Positions 45,729 through 55,186 are shown, numbered from the stretch's first letter. The stretch: 64,000 nucleotides of DNA from Pseudomonas sp. HR96 (GCF_034059295.1 NZ_CP139141.1:248001-312000); one strand, 5' to 3'. The notes: generated by a model from the letters alone, not told the origin. Made by a program: numbers and translations.

Positions 45729-46904
45729 ATGAAGCCCATCATCCCCGTCACCCGACCGCAGCTGCCTTCGCTGGCCAGCCTGATGCCCTTGCTCGAGCAG
45801 ATCTGGGACAGCCGCCAGTTGACCAACGGCGGGCCATTGCACCAGCGCTTCGAGCAGGCCTTGGCGGATTACCTGGGAGTCGAGCACCTGTCGTTGTTCG
45901 CCAACGGCACGCTGGCGCTGATGGCCGCGTTGCGTGCCCATACCGACCGGGACACCCGTGGGCGTGACCAGGTCATCACCACCCCCTATTCGTTCGTGGC
46001 CACTGCCCACGCGGTGCGCTGGAACCAGCTGACGCCGGTGTTCGTCGACATCGACCCGGTCACCCTCAACCTCGACCCGAGCTGCGTCGAGGCCGCGATC
46101 ACCGAGCGCACCACGGCGATCCTGGCGGTGCATTGCTACGGCCGACGCTGCGACACCGCAGCGCTGCAGGCCCTGGCCGATCACTATCAGCTGCGGCTGA
46201 TCTATGACGCCGCCCATGCCTTCGCCATCCGCGACGCCGGCGGCAGCCTGCTGCGCCACGGCGACTGCAGCGTGTTGAGCCTGCATGCCACCAAGGTGTT
46301 CAACACCTTTGAAGGCGGCGCCATCGTCAGCACCAGCGCGGCGGCCAAGCAGCAGATCGACCGGCTGCGCAACTTTGGTTTCGTCGACGAAACCCGGGTG
46401 GCCAGTGTCGGCATCAACGCCAAGATGCCCGAGTTCAACGCCGCCATCGGCTTGCTGCAGTTGCCGGCCATCGACCAGGCGCTGGCCGCGCGGGCGAGGG
46501 TGGCTGCGGCCTATCGCCAGGCGCTGGCCACGTTCGACGGCCTCGAGCCGCTGCTGCCCCTGGCCGGCCAGAACGAAAACAACGGCTACTTCCCGATCCG
46601 CGTCGGCGCGGCCTTTCCTCTGAGCCGAGATGCGCTGTACGAGCACCTGCGGGCTCAGGGCATCCACGCGCGACGGTACTTCTACCCACTGATCTGCAAC
46701 CTGGAGGCTTACCGCACCGGCGCAGGCAGCCGCCATCCGTTGCCCAACGCGAACCTGATCGCCGAGCAGGTGTTGTGCCTGCCGATCTACCCCGACCTGG
46801 CCGCAGACGATTTCGAGCGTGTCATCGCCGCGCTCGGCACTGCCCATGCCAGCCATAGAAACGCCAGGCCGTGCCTGATTCCCGATCCATCCGACGCGAG
46901 GTAA
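45729..46904 (+). CDS. DegT/DnrJ/EryC1 (VioA-like) sugar aminotransferase
   Basis: The 391-residue PLP enzyme has the cofactor lysine at residue 189 (LHATKVFNTFEGG). Relatives convert dTDP-4-keto-6-deoxyglucose to dTDP-4-amino-4,6-dideoxyglucose (viosamine). The keto-sugar substrate is not made by any gene here, so RmlA/RmlB from elsewhere would be needed. ATG 45729 was chosen because the family begins KPIIPVTRP. An acyl carrier gene follows after 6 bp. The exact sugar specificity is inferred from the cassette. Confidence 0.82.
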   Translation: MKPIIPVTRPQLPSLASLMPLLEQIWDSRQLTNGGPLHQRFEQALADYLGVEHLSLFANGTLALMAALRAHTDRDTRGRDQVITTPYSFVATAHAVRWNQLTPVFVDIDPVTLNLDPSCVEAAITERTTAILAVHCYGRRCDTAALQALADHYQLRLIYDAAHAFAIRDAGGSLLRHGDCSVLSLHATKVFNTFEGGAIVSTSAAAKQQIDRLRNFGFVDETRVASVGINAKMPEFNAAIGLLQLPAIDQALAARARVAAAYRQALATFDGLEPLLPLAGQNENNGYFPIRVGAAFPLSRDALYEHLRAQGIHARRYFYPLICNLEAYRTGAGSRHPLPNANLIAEQVLCLPIYPDLAADDFERVIAALGTAHASHRNARPCLIPDPSDAR

Positions 46905-46910
46905 ACCATC

Positions 46911-47132
46911 ATGAGCGAAGCCCTTTTCATCGACCGCTTCATTCGCGCCACCGATTTCAGTGAGCCCGTACCGATCACCCTCGACAGCGTCCTGCGCGAC
47001 CTGCCCGAGTGGGATTCACTGGCGGCGCTGGGGGTGATAGTGATGTTCGATATGGACTACGCCAAGGTCATCAGCGGCGACGATCTGCACCGCGCGGTCA
47101 CCGTCGGTGACCTGCACCGGATGGTGATCTGA
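46911..47132 (+). CDS. Acyl carrier protein-like
   Basis: A 73-residue acidic helical protein with LPEWDSLAALG, in which Ser36 fits the phosphopantetheine attachment site. GAGG precedes its ATG. Followed 2 bp later by ketoacyl synthase III, it is probably the dedicated carrier on which the acyl group for the amino sugar is built. Confidence 0.82.
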   Translation: MSEALFIDRFIRATDFSEPVPITLDSVLRDLPEWDSLAALGVIVMFDMDYAKVISGDDLHRAVTVGDLHRMVI

Positions 47133-47134
47133 GC

Positions 47135-48157
47135 ATGGCCATAGTCACCCTCAACCGAGTGCGCTATGCCGGGTTGGCCAGCTGCGTGCCGCGCCGCCAG
47201 CTCTCCAACCTGCTCGACTGCCCCCCTGAGCAGCGCGCCGAGCGCCAGCGCCTGGTGCGCAACATCGGCATCGAGCACCGGCGTATTGCCCCGGCCTGGC
47301 AATGTTTCTCCGACTTGGCCGTGGAAGCGGCACAGGCCCTGATCGGCCAGCTGCAATGGCGGCTCGAAGACATCGACGCGTTGATCGTGGTCACTCAATC
47401 GGGCGATTACATCGCCCCGGCCACTGCGGTGATCCTCCAGGATCGCCTCGGCTTGCCGCACTCCACGGTCGCCTTCGACGTCAACCTCGGCTGTTCGGCC
47501 TACCCCTTCGCCCTGCATGTGCTCGGCTCGATGATCAGCGCCGGCGGCATTCGCAAGGGGCTGCTGCTGATCGGTGATCGCTGCGCCACGCTCGACAACC
47601 CGATATTCGGCGATGCGGCCACGGCCACGGCGCTGGAGTTCGACAGCGCGGCGCCGCCCATGCACTTCGACCTCAACAGCGATGGCAGCGGTTTTCGCGC
47701 AATCATGCTGCCGGTGGGTGGTCACCGTGAACCTACGGCAATCCATCATCTGCTGGCCAAGGGCTCAGCTTGCGACCCGCGCGCACTGATTCTCGACGGC
47801 AACGCCGTGCTCGGTTTTGCCACCCAGCGAGTGCCGCCCGCAGTCGAGGCGATGCTGGCCCATGCCGGCCTGACGAGGGAGCAGGTGGACTACTTCGTCT
47901 TCCACCAGGCCAATCGCATGATCAACGAAACCCTGCGCTGCAAACTGCAACTGCCGGCAGACAAGGTCCCCAGCTCGCTGCGCGATTTCGGCAATACCAG
48001 CAGCGCCTCGGTGCCGCTGACCCTTACCCTGTGCCTGCGCGAGCGCCTGCAGACACCGGCGCGCCTGCTGCTGTGCGGCTTCGGCATCGGCCTGTCGTGG
48101 GGCACCTGCGTGGTGGATGTGGCGGATGCGGTGTTTCCCGAGCTGGTGCAGGCATGA
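47135..48157 (+). CDS. 3-oxoacyl-ACP synthase III (FabH-like)
   Basis: A 340-residue thiolase-fold enzyme with the full catalytic triad Cys120 (NLGCSAYP), His257 (FHQAN) and Asn287 (FGNTSSAS). It would condense acetyl-CoA (or another primer) with malonyl-ACP to give a short 3-oxoacyl-ACP. It overlaps the reductase gene by 4 bp. Similar genes sit in Pseudomonas flagellin glycosylation islands. Confidence 0.87.
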   Translation: MAIVTLNRVRYAGLASCVPRRQLSNLLDCPPEQRAERQRLVRNIGIEHRRIAPAWQCFSDLAVEAAQALIGQLQWRLEDIDALIVVTQSGDYIAPATAVILQDRLGLPHSTVAFDVNLGCSAYPFALHVLGSMISAGGIRKGLLLIGDRCATLDNPIFGDAATATALEFDSAAPPMHFDLNSDGSGFRAIMLPVGGHREPTAIHHLLAKGSACDPRALILDGNAVLGFATQRVPPAVEAMLAHAGLTREQVDYFVFHQANRMINETLRCKLQLPADKVPSSLRDFGNTSSASVPLTLTLCLRERLQTPARLLLCGFGIGLSWGTCVVDVADAVFPELVQA

Positions 48158-48924
48158 TGCCCGCCAGCGCTGCGCCACATCCCTTCGACCTGAGCGGCAG
48201 AACCCTGCTGGTCACCGGCGCCAGCTCCGGCATCGGCCAGGCCACGGCGCTGGCCTGCGCGCGCATGGGCGCCACAGTGGTTGCCAGCGGCCGCAATGTG
48301 CAGCGCCTGGGCGCGACCCTGGCCCAGCTCCAGGGCATCTCGGCCCAGCCGCATCAGGCTTGCCAGGCCGACCTGACCTGCGCCGACGCCTGTACCCGCT
48401 TGCTCGACAGCCTGGTGCGGCCGATCGATGGCCTGGTGCATGGCGCCGGGATCGCCTGCCTGCGGCCGGTGCGCCTGATCGACCGCGAGCATCTACGCCA
48501 GCTGTTGCAGATCAATTACGAAGCGCCGGTGCTGCTGACCCGCCATCTGCTCGACCGACGCCTGCTGGCGCCGGGCGCCTCGATCGTCTTCGTGGCCTCG
48601 ATCGCCGCCCACGTCGGCGTTGCCGGCAACGGCGCCTATTCGGCGAGCAAGGCTGCCTTGGTGGGCATGGCGCGGTGCCTGGCACTGGAGGTCAGCCGCC
48701 ACCGCATGCGGGTCAACTGCCTGGCACCGGGCCTGGTGGAAACGCCCTTGCTGGCGACGGCGCGCCGCGCCATTGGTTCTCTGGAGCAACAGCTGGGCGA
48801 ATACCCATTGGGCTTCGGTGAGCCTGACGATGTCGCCAACGCCGCGATCTACCTGCTTTCCGACGCCAGCCGCTGGGTCACGGGGACCACTCTGGTGCTC
48901 GACGGCGGCTTGACCCTCTCTTGA
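48154..48924 (+). CDS. SDR-family reductase (FabG-like 3-oxoacyl-ACP reductase)
   Basis: A 256-residue short-chain dehydrogenase with cofactor loop TGASSGIG (21-28) and catalytic Tyr162/Lys166 (YSASK). The cofactor loop is followed by ASGRN rather than an acidic residue, which suggests NADPH. In this context it should reduce 3-oxoacyl-ACP to 3-hydroxyacyl-ACP. It overlaps the synthase gene by 4 bp. Confidence 0.85.
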   Translation: MMPASAAPHPFDLSGRTLLVTGASSGIGQATALACARMGATVVASGRNVQRLGATLAQLQGISAQPHQACQADLTCADACTRLLDSLVRPIDGLVHGAGIACLRPVRLIDREHLRQLLQINYEAPVLLTRHLLDRRLLAPGASIVFVASIAAHVGVAGNGAYSASKAALVGMARCLALEVSRHRMRVNCLAPGLVETPLLATARRAIGSLEQQLGEYPLGFGEPDDVANAAIYLLSDASRWVTGTTLVLDGGLTLS

Positions 48925-48937
48925 TGGAACTCTCCCT

Positions 48938-49594
48938 ATGCATGACCTGATCATCATCGGCGCGGGCGGCTGCGGCCGTCAGGTGCTGTCCCAGCTGCGA
49001 CTGGACCCGGCCCATGGCGTCGCCTGGCGGCTGGGAGGTTTTCTCGACGAACGCGGCCCCGAGGTTGTCGATCCGATCTTGGGGCTCCCTTGGTTGGGCG
49101 ACCCCGCGAGCTTTCAACCTGCCGTCGGGCAAAGGCTGGTGGTAGCCGTCGGCGACACTCGCAGTCGCCAGCGCCAGGTCGCCGCGTTGCTGGCCAGAGG
49201 CGCGCAGTTCGAGCGCATCACCTCGCGCTGCTTCATCGGCGAGCGCAGCCAGGTCGGGCGCAGCTTCATCGGCCTGGACGTCAGCACCGGCAGCGATTGC
49301 CGTCTCGGCGATTTCGGCTTCATCGACATCGAGGCGCGCCTGGGGCATGACGTGGTGCTCGAAGACTTCGTGCAGATGGGGCCCCGCTGCCTGCTCGCCG
49401 GCCACGTGCATGTCGAACGCGGGGCCACCCTGCACTCGGCGGCCCTGGTGGCGCGCGGCGTGCGCATCGGTGCCGGGGCCACGGTCGGCCTGGGCGCCGT
49501 GGTACTCCAGGATGTGCCGGCCGGGGCGACCGTGGTCGGCAATCCGGCGCGGGTAGTGTTTCACCGCGACGTCAATGCGGGAGGCTGGCCATGA
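48938..49594 (+). CDS. NeuD/PglD/VioB-type acyltransferase
   Basis: The 218-residue protein has an N-terminal nucleotide-sugar-binding fold (IIIGAGGCGRQV) and a left-handed beta-helix (~95-205) of hexapeptide repeats. The catalytic base is His137 (ARLGHDVVLED). This family N-acylates amino sugars such as viosamine or bacillosamine. Here the donor may be the hydroxyacyl-ACP rather than acetyl-CoA. It overlaps the glycosyltransferase gene by 4 bp. Confidence 0.85.
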   Translation: MHDLIIIGAGGCGRQVLSQLRLDPAHGVAWRLGGFLDERGPEVVDPILGLPWLGDPASFQPAVGQRLVVAVGDTRSRQRQVAALLARGAQFERITSRCFIGERSQVGRSFIGLDVSTGSDCRLGDFGFIDIEARLGHDVVLEDFVQMGPRCLLAGHVHVERGATLHSAALVARGVRIGAGATVGLGAVVLQDVPAGATVVGNPARVVFHRDVNAGGWP

Positions 49595-52500
49595 GCGCGC
49601 ATCCTGCACCGCTGGTGAGCATCGTCATACCCGCCTACAAGGCCGTGTATTTCGAAATCGCATTGCAAAGTGCCTTGGCCCAGACCTGGCCGGCGCTGGA
49701 GATAGTGATTGGCGACGACAGCGCCGACCAGGCCATCGCCGATATCGTCCAGCGCTACCAGGACGGCCCTGTGCCGATCCGCTACCAGCGCAACCCCGAG
49801 CCGCTCGGGGAAGTGGGCAACCTGGCGCGCTGTATCGAACAGGCCCGCGGCACCTACATCAAGCCGTTGTACGACGACGACGTGCTGCAACCAGGCTGTG
49901 TGCCGGCGCTGGTGAGCGTGCTGCAGCAGCAGCCCGAGGTCGCCCTGGCCGCAGTGCGGCGCCGGCGCATCGGCCCCGACGGCGAAGTGCTGGAACCCAT
50001 CGTGCACACGGTGCCAGTGTTCGGCGAAGACGTTGTACTCGAGGGGCCGCCACTGGTCGCCTGGCTGGCGGAGCAACGGCTCAATTTCATTGGCGAGCCC
50101 AGCTGCATCATGGCCCGGCGCAGCGACCTGCAGCCGCTCGGTGACGGCCTGATGAGCCTCGACGGCGTGCTGATCGAATGGCTCGGCGACCTGACGCTGT
50201 ATTGCAACCTGCTGCAGCACGGATCGCTGGCGCTGCTCGATGCGCCCTTGTGCGACTTTCGCGTGTCGCCCCAGCAGTTCAGCCAGGCGGGGCGTGATCA
50301 GCCAGGCATCGGTGAACATAGCCACAGCCAGTTCAGCAGCGGTCTGCGGGCATTGGGCTGGTGCGACCCGGCGTATGACGGGCAGCACGTACAGGTGCGC
50401 TGTCTGGGCGACGGCGTGGTCGAGCAGGTGGACCTGCTGACGCGCCTGCGGCAGGTGTTCGCCAGCCTCAACGCCAGCGCCGAGGTCCAGGCCTGGCTGG
50501 CGCGGCGGGTACCCGACCACACTGAACAAGGCCTGATCGATGCCTACCTGCACGCCCGGGACGGCGGCCCCCGATTGGCGGTGTACCTGCTGAGCGATGG
50601 CTGCCAGCCCGGGGCGCTGGCCGCCACGCTGCGCAGCCTGGAGCAGGCTCGCGAGCATTATCCGGCGCTCGCCGTGCAGGTGATCGAGCATGCGGTGGGC
50701 GCGCAGCGGGTCGGCCTGCTCAACCAGGCGCTCGGGCAGTGCAGCAGTACCTGGTGCATGCTGGCGGCTGCCGGCGACGAGTTCACCCCGGCCGGGCTGA
50801 TGATCGCCGGGCTGGAGCTGGCCGCCCAGCCGGCGTGCCACGCACTCTATGGCGACAGCGTGCGGCGCCTGGCGGACGGTCAGTTGCGTCACGCCATGCG
50901 CCCGGATTTCAGCCTCGACTACCTGCTGTCCTGCCCGCGCAGCATGCTTGGCCATTGGTTGTTCAAGCGCGAGGTGGTGCTGCAGGAGGGCGGTTTCGCG
51001 GCGCAATTCGACCGGGCGCTGGAGTGGGAGATGATCCTGCGTCTGATCGACCAGCGCGGCGCGGCCGGCATCGGCCATGTGTCCGAGGTCTGGGCCATTG
51101 TCGCCGATGTGCCAGCGGTGCATCAGCCGCAGCAGCAGCGGGCGTTGTTGCGTCACCTGCAGCGGCGCGGCTACGCCGACGCCCAGGTGCACAGCCCCGG
51201 CCCCGGGCTGTTCGCTATCGATTACTGGCATGCGGCGGCGGCCAGCGTCTCCATCCTGGTGGTGCCCGGTACCCAGCCGGCGGCGCTGGAGCGCTGCCTG
51301 TTGAGTGTGGTCGAGCATAGTCGTGGCAGCGATTTCGAGGTGCTGGTGGCCATCGAGCCGCGTCTGCCGGCGGCCAGCCGCCAGTGGCTGCTGGCCTGCG
51401 CGACATTGCCGGGGGCGCAACTGCGCTGCGTCGAATTGCCAGCGGGCTTGTCCCACAGTGCAGCGTGCAACCGGCTGGCCGCCCAGGCCCAGGGTGAGTA
51501 CCTGCTGTTGCTGCGCAGCGAGGCTGCCGCCATGCACAGCGGCTGGCTCGAGGCGCTGCTCAATCATGCCCAGCGGCCCGAGGTCGGGGTGGTCGGCGCC
51601 CTGGCCCTGGATGCAGAGGGCCACGTGGTGCATGCAGGCACGCTGCTCGGCCTGCAGGGCGCCGCCGGCGGGGCGCTGCAGGGTTGGCCGCTGGCCCATG
51701 AAGGTTATGGTCAGCGCTTGCGCGTCGAGCACAACTACAGTGCCGTAGGCGGTGCCTGCCTGATGGTCCGCGCCTCGCTGTACGGCGAGTTGGCAGGTCT
51801 GGACGAGCAGTTCGCCGACGCCGGCAGCGACACCGACCTGTGCCTGCGGGCCGGCGAGCTTGGCTACCTGACGGTATGGACGCCACGCGCGCGGTTGCTC
51901 TACAGCGTGCCACCCGCCGAGTTGCCGTCTCTGGCGCAGCAGGCCTTGCGGCGGCGCTGGCTGGAGCGGTTGGCACGTGACCCGGCGCATAACCCGAACC
52001 TGTCGCTCAACCGTGCCGGGGGCTTCGAACTGGCCGACGCCAACCTGAGCTGGCGGCCGCTGGTCTGGCGCCCGTTGCCGGTGATATTGGCGCAGCCGGC
52101 CGATTTCGCCGGATGCGGCCAATACCGGGTGATCCAGCCGCTGCGCAGCCTGAAAAACGCCGGGTTGGCCGAAGGCGTGCTGGGCGGCGGCATGACGCTG
52201 CTGGACGTACAGCGCTATGCGCCAGACTCGATCATCCTGCAGCGGCCAATCAGCGCCTCGCGCCTGGAGGCACTGGGCCAATTGCACGAGTTCTCCCAGG
52301 CATTCAAGGTCTATGAGCTGGATGACTACCTGCCGAGAGTGCCGATCAAGAACGTGCACCGTGCGCAGATTCCCAAGGATGTGCTGCGCACGATCGCCCG
52401 TGGCCTGGCTTGGGTGGACCGTTTCGTGGTGTCGACCCAGCCACTGGCCGAGGCCTTCGGCCACCTGCACGGCGACATCCGGGTGGTGGAGAATCGCCTG

Positions 52501-53058
52501 GACCCTGCCTGGTGGGGCCAGCTGCCGGCGCCCGCCGTCAGGGCCGGCGGCAAGCCGCGAGTGGGCTGGGGCGGCGGGATCAGTCACAGCGGCGATCTGG
52601 ACATGATCGGCGATGTGGTGCGGGCCCTGGCCGGGGAGGTTGACTGGGTGTTTTTCGGCATGTGCCCGCCGGCCCTGCGGCCTTTCCTCAAGGAGTACCA
52701 CCCAGGGGTGCCGATTGCCAAGTATCCGGCGAAACTGGCCAGCCTGGGGCTGGACCTGGCGATCGCTCCTCTGGAAGAGAATCTGTTCAACACCTGCAAG
52801 AGCAACCTGCGCCTGCTGGAACTGGGCATCTGTGGTTATCCGGTGGTGTGCAGCGATGTGCCCAGTTTCGCCTGCAACCTGCCGGTGACCCGGGTGCGCA
52901 ACCGCTTCAAGGACTGGGTGGCCGCCATTCGCGGGCAGCTTGCCGACCCGGCGGCCAACGCTCTGGCCGGCGTGCGCCTGCAGGCGGCCGTACGTGAGCA
53001 CTGGATGCTCGACGCGGGCCACCGGCAGACCTGGCTCAAGGCCTGGCTGCCCGATTGA
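49591..53058 (+). CDS. Large multi-domain flagellin glycosyltransferase (Fgt/OrfN-like)
   Basis: A 1155-residue cytosolic protein with a GT2 domain (~8-240; VSIVIPAYK and an Asp triplet at 95-97), a second, degenerate GT-A-like segment (~328-520), a third GT2-like domain (~550-770; AGSDTDLCLRAGELGY) and a C-terminal GT-B-like domain (~828-1150; GWGGGISHSGD, LRLLELGICGYPVVCSDV). Size and layout resemble Fgt1/Fgt2 of P. syringae and OrfN of P. aeruginosa, which sugar-modify flagellin Ser/Thr residues. Several active domains suggest a chain of more than one sugar. It is the last gene of the cassette, convergent with flgA. Confidence 0.82.
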   Translation: MSAHPAPLVSIVIPAYKAVYFEIALQSALAQTWPALEIVIGDDSADQAIADIVQRYQDGPVPIRYQRNPEPLGEVGNLARCIEQARGTYIKPLYDDDVLQPGCVPALVSVLQQQPEVALAAVRRRRIGPDGEVLEPIVHTVPVFGEDVVLEGPPLVAWLAEQRLNFIGEPSCIMARRSDLQPLGDGLMSLDGVLIEWLGDLTLYCNLLQHGSLALLDAPLCDFRVSPQQFSQAGRDQPGIGEHSHSQFSSGLRALGWCDPAYDGQHVQVRCLGDGVVEQVDLLTRLRQVFASLNASAEVQAWLARRVPDHTEQGLIDAYLHARDGGPRLAVYLLSDGCQPGALAATLRSLEQAREHYPALAVQVIEHAVGAQRVGLLNQALGQCSSTWCMLAAAGDEFTPAGLMIAGLELAAQPACHALYGDSVRRLADGQLRHAMRPDFSLDYLLSCPRSMLGHWLFKREVVLQEGGFAAQFDRALEWEMILRLIDQRGAAGIGHVSEVWAIVADVPAVHQPQQQRALLRHLQRRGYADAQVHSPGPGLFAIDYWHAAAASVSILVVPGTQPAALERCLLSVVEHSRGSDFEVLVAIEPRLPAASRQWLLACATLPGAQLRCVELPAGLSHSAACNRLAAQAQGEYLLLLRSEAAAMHSGWLEALLNHAQRPEVGVVGALALDAEGHVVHAGTLLGLQGAAGGALQGWPLAHEGYGQRLRVEHNYSAVGGACLMVRASLYGELAGLDEQFADAGSDTDLCLRAGELGYLTVWTPRARLLYSVPPAELPSLAQQALRRRWLERLARDPAHNPNLSLNRAGGFELADANLSWRPLVWRPLPVILAQPADFAGCGQYRVIQPLRSLKNAGLAEGVLGGGMTLLDVQRYAPDSIILQRPISASRLEALGQLHEFSQAFKVYELDDYLPRVPIKNVHRAQIPKDVLRTIARGLAWVDRFVVSTQPLAEAFGHLHGDIRVVENRLDPAWWGQLPAPAVRAGGKPRVGWGGGISHSGDLDMIGDVVRALAGEVDWVFFGMCPPALRPFLKEYHPGVPIAKYPAKLASLGLDLAIAPLEENLFNTCKSNLRLLELGICGYPVVCSDVPSFACNLPVTRVRNRFKDWVAAIRGQLADPAANALAGVRLQAAVREHWMLDAGHRQTWLKAWLPD

Positions 53059-53061
53059 GCG

Positions 53062-53586
53062 TCACGGCGTGGTCGTACTGACCACGCCGCCCTCCACCAC
53101 CCACGCCTGCACCCGTTTGCCGCTGCCCAGGTTGCGTACTTCGATGGCTGCGCCGCGGCCGCCGCTGCTCAATGCCTCGCCCTCGGTGCTGGCCCGCACC
53201 TGGCCGTGGCTGGCCTGGATCAGCACGCGCTCGCCGCGCCGGATCAGCAAGCTGGGCTCCAGCAGGCTGGGGCTCAGTACCTGCCCGGCGCGGATGCGCC
53301 GCCGCGCGCTCATCCCGTCCAGCTGCGCCGGGTCACTGATCAACCCGCGGGGGTGCTGGCTGGGGTGCACACGCCGCCATTGCAGGTCGGCCATGCGCAC
53401 CGGCGCCTGGCGGGCAATCTCGCGGGTGCTGACCAGTGCCTGGACGAGCGGTGGCTCGGCGGCCGCAGTCATCGGCAGCAAGGCCAGCAGGCCATGGGAA
53501 GCGAGCTTTCCGCACCGCCGGAGCAAGCCTTCGCACAGCGGAACCAGGGCTGCCGAGAGTCGTCCGCGAATTTTAAAAAAATCCAT
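53062..53586 (-). CDS. flgA: FlgA, P-ring assembly chaperone
   Basis: The 174-residue periplasmic chaperone of FlgI has a late, weak signal segment (~residues 25-44, ending TAAAEP) and a C-terminal SAF-type domain (~85-170). I chose ATG 53586; a TTG three codons earlier (53595) is possible. It is divergent from flgB, the normal layout, and ends 3 bp from the glycosyltransferase gene on the other strand. Confidence 0.87.
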   Translation of the reverse strand: MDFFKIRGRLSAALVPLCEGLLRRCGKLASHGLLALLPMTAAAEPPLVQALVSTREIARQAPVRMADLQWRRVHPSQHPRGLISDPAQLDGMSARRRIRAGQVLSPSLLEPSLLIRRGERVLIQASHGQVRASTEGEALSSGGRGAAIEVRNLGSGKRVQAWVVEGGVVSTTTP

Positions 53587-53689
53587 TGAAATCAATAGCC
53601 TGAGTTGTTCGTAAGGTCAGGCATGGTTTCTGCACCAAGCCTGGCCAGAAGGTTTGCAAAAAACAGGCCCTGACTCACAAGGAGCGGCT

Positions 53690-54028
53690 ATGAGCTTTGC
53701 CATTGATCGAACCCTGGGCGTACACGCCCAGGCCATCGGCCTGCACATTCGGCGCAGCGAGATTCTGGCCGCCAATCTGGCCAATGAAAGCACACCCGGC
53801 TTCAAGGCCCGCGACCTCGACTTCGCTGCCGAAATGCGCCGCTCGGCGCAGGTGTCCGACAGCCGCCTGATGTATCGCGTGCCGACCCAGCCGGCGCAGG
53901 ACGGCAACACCGTGGAGGCCAGTGTCGAGCAGGCCGCCTTCGCCAAGGCCAGCCAGGACTACCAGGCCAGCCTGACCTTTCTCAACCAGAAATTGCGAGG
54001 CCTCAAGCAGGCCATAGAGGGGCGCTGA
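53690..54028 (+). CDS. flgB: FlgB, proximal rod protein
   Basis: A 112-residue rod protein with the family segment RRSEILAANLANESTPGFKARDLDF (~22-46). ATG 53690 has AAGGAG before it, which excludes an upstream in-frame start. It is the first gene of flgBCDEFGHIJKL; the 103-bp gap from flgA must hold its promoter, but no exact consensus was found. Confidence 0.92.
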   Translation: MSFAIDRTLGVHAQAIGLHIRRSEILAANLANESTPGFKARDLDFAAEMRRSAQVSDSRLMYRVPTQPAQDGNTVEASVEQAAFAKASQDYQASLTFLNQKLRGLKQAIEGR

Positions 54029-54032
54029 GCCA

Positions 54033-54461
54033 ATGTCGTTCGATTCCATCTACCGCATCGCCGGCTCGGCCATGAATGCCCAGACCGTGCGCCTGAATAC
54101 GGTGGCCAGCAACCTGGCCAACGCCGATTCTGCGGCTGCCAGCGCGGACAGTGCCTACCAGGCGCGCAAGCCGGTGTTCGCCGCTGTGTACGCCAACGAC
54201 CTGCTGACCCGCGGCGTCGGCCTGGGCGGCGCCCATGTGCAGGTGCTCGACGTGGTCGGCTCCGGCCGCGCGCCGCAACGCCGGCATGAGCCCGACCATC
54301 CGCTGGCCGACGGCAGTGGCTATGTCTTCTATTCCGACGTCAACCCGATCGAGGAGATGACCGACATGATGTCCGCCAGCCGCAGTTTCGAAACCGGCGT
54401 CGAGGTGCTCAACCGGATCAAGGGCATGCAGCAGGGCCTGCTGAAGCTGGGAGAAGCCTGA
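54033..54461 (+). CDS. flgC: FlgC, proximal rod protein
   Basis: A 142-residue rod protein with the N-terminal motif LNTVASNLANADS and C-terminal SRSFETGVEVLNRIKGM typical of rod proteins. It begins 4 bp after flgB and overlaps flgD by 1 bp. Confidence 0.93.
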   Translation: MSFDSIYRIAGSAMNAQTVRLNTVASNLANADSAAASADSAYQARKPVFAAVYANDLLTRGVGLGGAHVQVLDVVGSGRAPQRRHEPDHPLADGSGYVFYSDVNPIEEMTDMMSASRSFETGVEVLNRIKGMQQGLLKLGEA

Positions 54462-55186
54462 TGAGCACGATCACCCCGCGTGACCTCGAGCGCTCCGGCC
54501 TGCCCCGTGAGACCCCCGTCACCACCCCGCGTACCAGCGATTCGCAAGAGATCGAGAACCAGTTCCTGGCCCTGATGGTGGCGCAGATCCAGAACCAGGA
54601 CCCGACCAAACCGGTGGACACCTCGGAGTTCATTCAGCAGTTCGCCGCCATGTCCCAGGTCAAGAGCCTGGAGAACATGAGCAAGCTGACCCAGAGCAAC
54701 CTGATCCTGCTCGACAACCTGCAGACGCTGACCGCTGCCAGCCTGGTGGGCCAGCACGTCAAGGTGGCGGTGGACAGCATCCAGGTGGAAGGCGAGGTGA
54801 TCCAGGGTTCGGTAGAGCTCGAGCATGCCGCCAACGACGTGGTCATCACCCTTACCGACAGCAATGGCCAGACCGTGGAAGTCAAGCTGGGCGCGGGCGA
54901 GGCCGGCCAGCTGGACTTCACCCTCGACCCCGAGGCGCTGGGCCTGGCGCCCGGCGAATACCAGATCGAAGTCAAGACCGGGGCGGGCGAGACGCCGCCG
55001 GTGGAGATCACCGGCCTGGTCACCGGCGTGCGCGTGACGCCCGACGGCACCCTGCTCGAGGTCAAGGGCGCCGGGCGCGTGCCGCTGCACAAGATCACCG
55101 AATTCAGCCAGGGCTCGATGGGAGCGTTGTTCCAGCCATCGGCCGCGGCCTTCATTCCATCTTCCGCAACAGGATTGCCAGCATGA
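54461..55186 (+). CDS. flgD: FlgD, hook cap / hook assembly protein
   Basis: The 241-residue scaffold for hook polymerisation has the N-terminal FlgD segment FLALMVAQIQNQDPTKPVD (~31-49) and beta-rich central domains. It overlaps flgE by 4 bp. Confidence 0.93.
   Translation: MSTITPRDLERSGLPRETPVTTPRTSDSQEIENQFLALMVAQIQNQDPTKPVDTSEFIQQFAAMSQVKSLENMSKLTQSNLILLDNLQTLTAASLVGQHVKVAVDSIQVEGEVIQGSVELEHAANDVVITLTDSNGQTVEVKLGAGEAGQLDFTLDPEALGLAPGEYQIEVKTGAGETPPVEITGLVTGVRVTPDGTLLEVKGAGRVPLHKITEFSQGSMGALFQPSAAAFIPSSATGLPA

Noticed and set aside
49561..53022. 1153-residue open frame antisense to the glycosyltransferase
   Set aside because: Amino-acid composition is abnormal (Q, H, R and P rich) with no recognisable domain; it is the shadow of a high-GC gene.
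53640..53665. Sigma-54-like sequence TGGCCAGAAGGTTTGC before flgB
   Set aside because: The distance between GG and GC is 11, not 10, which normally abolishes recognition.
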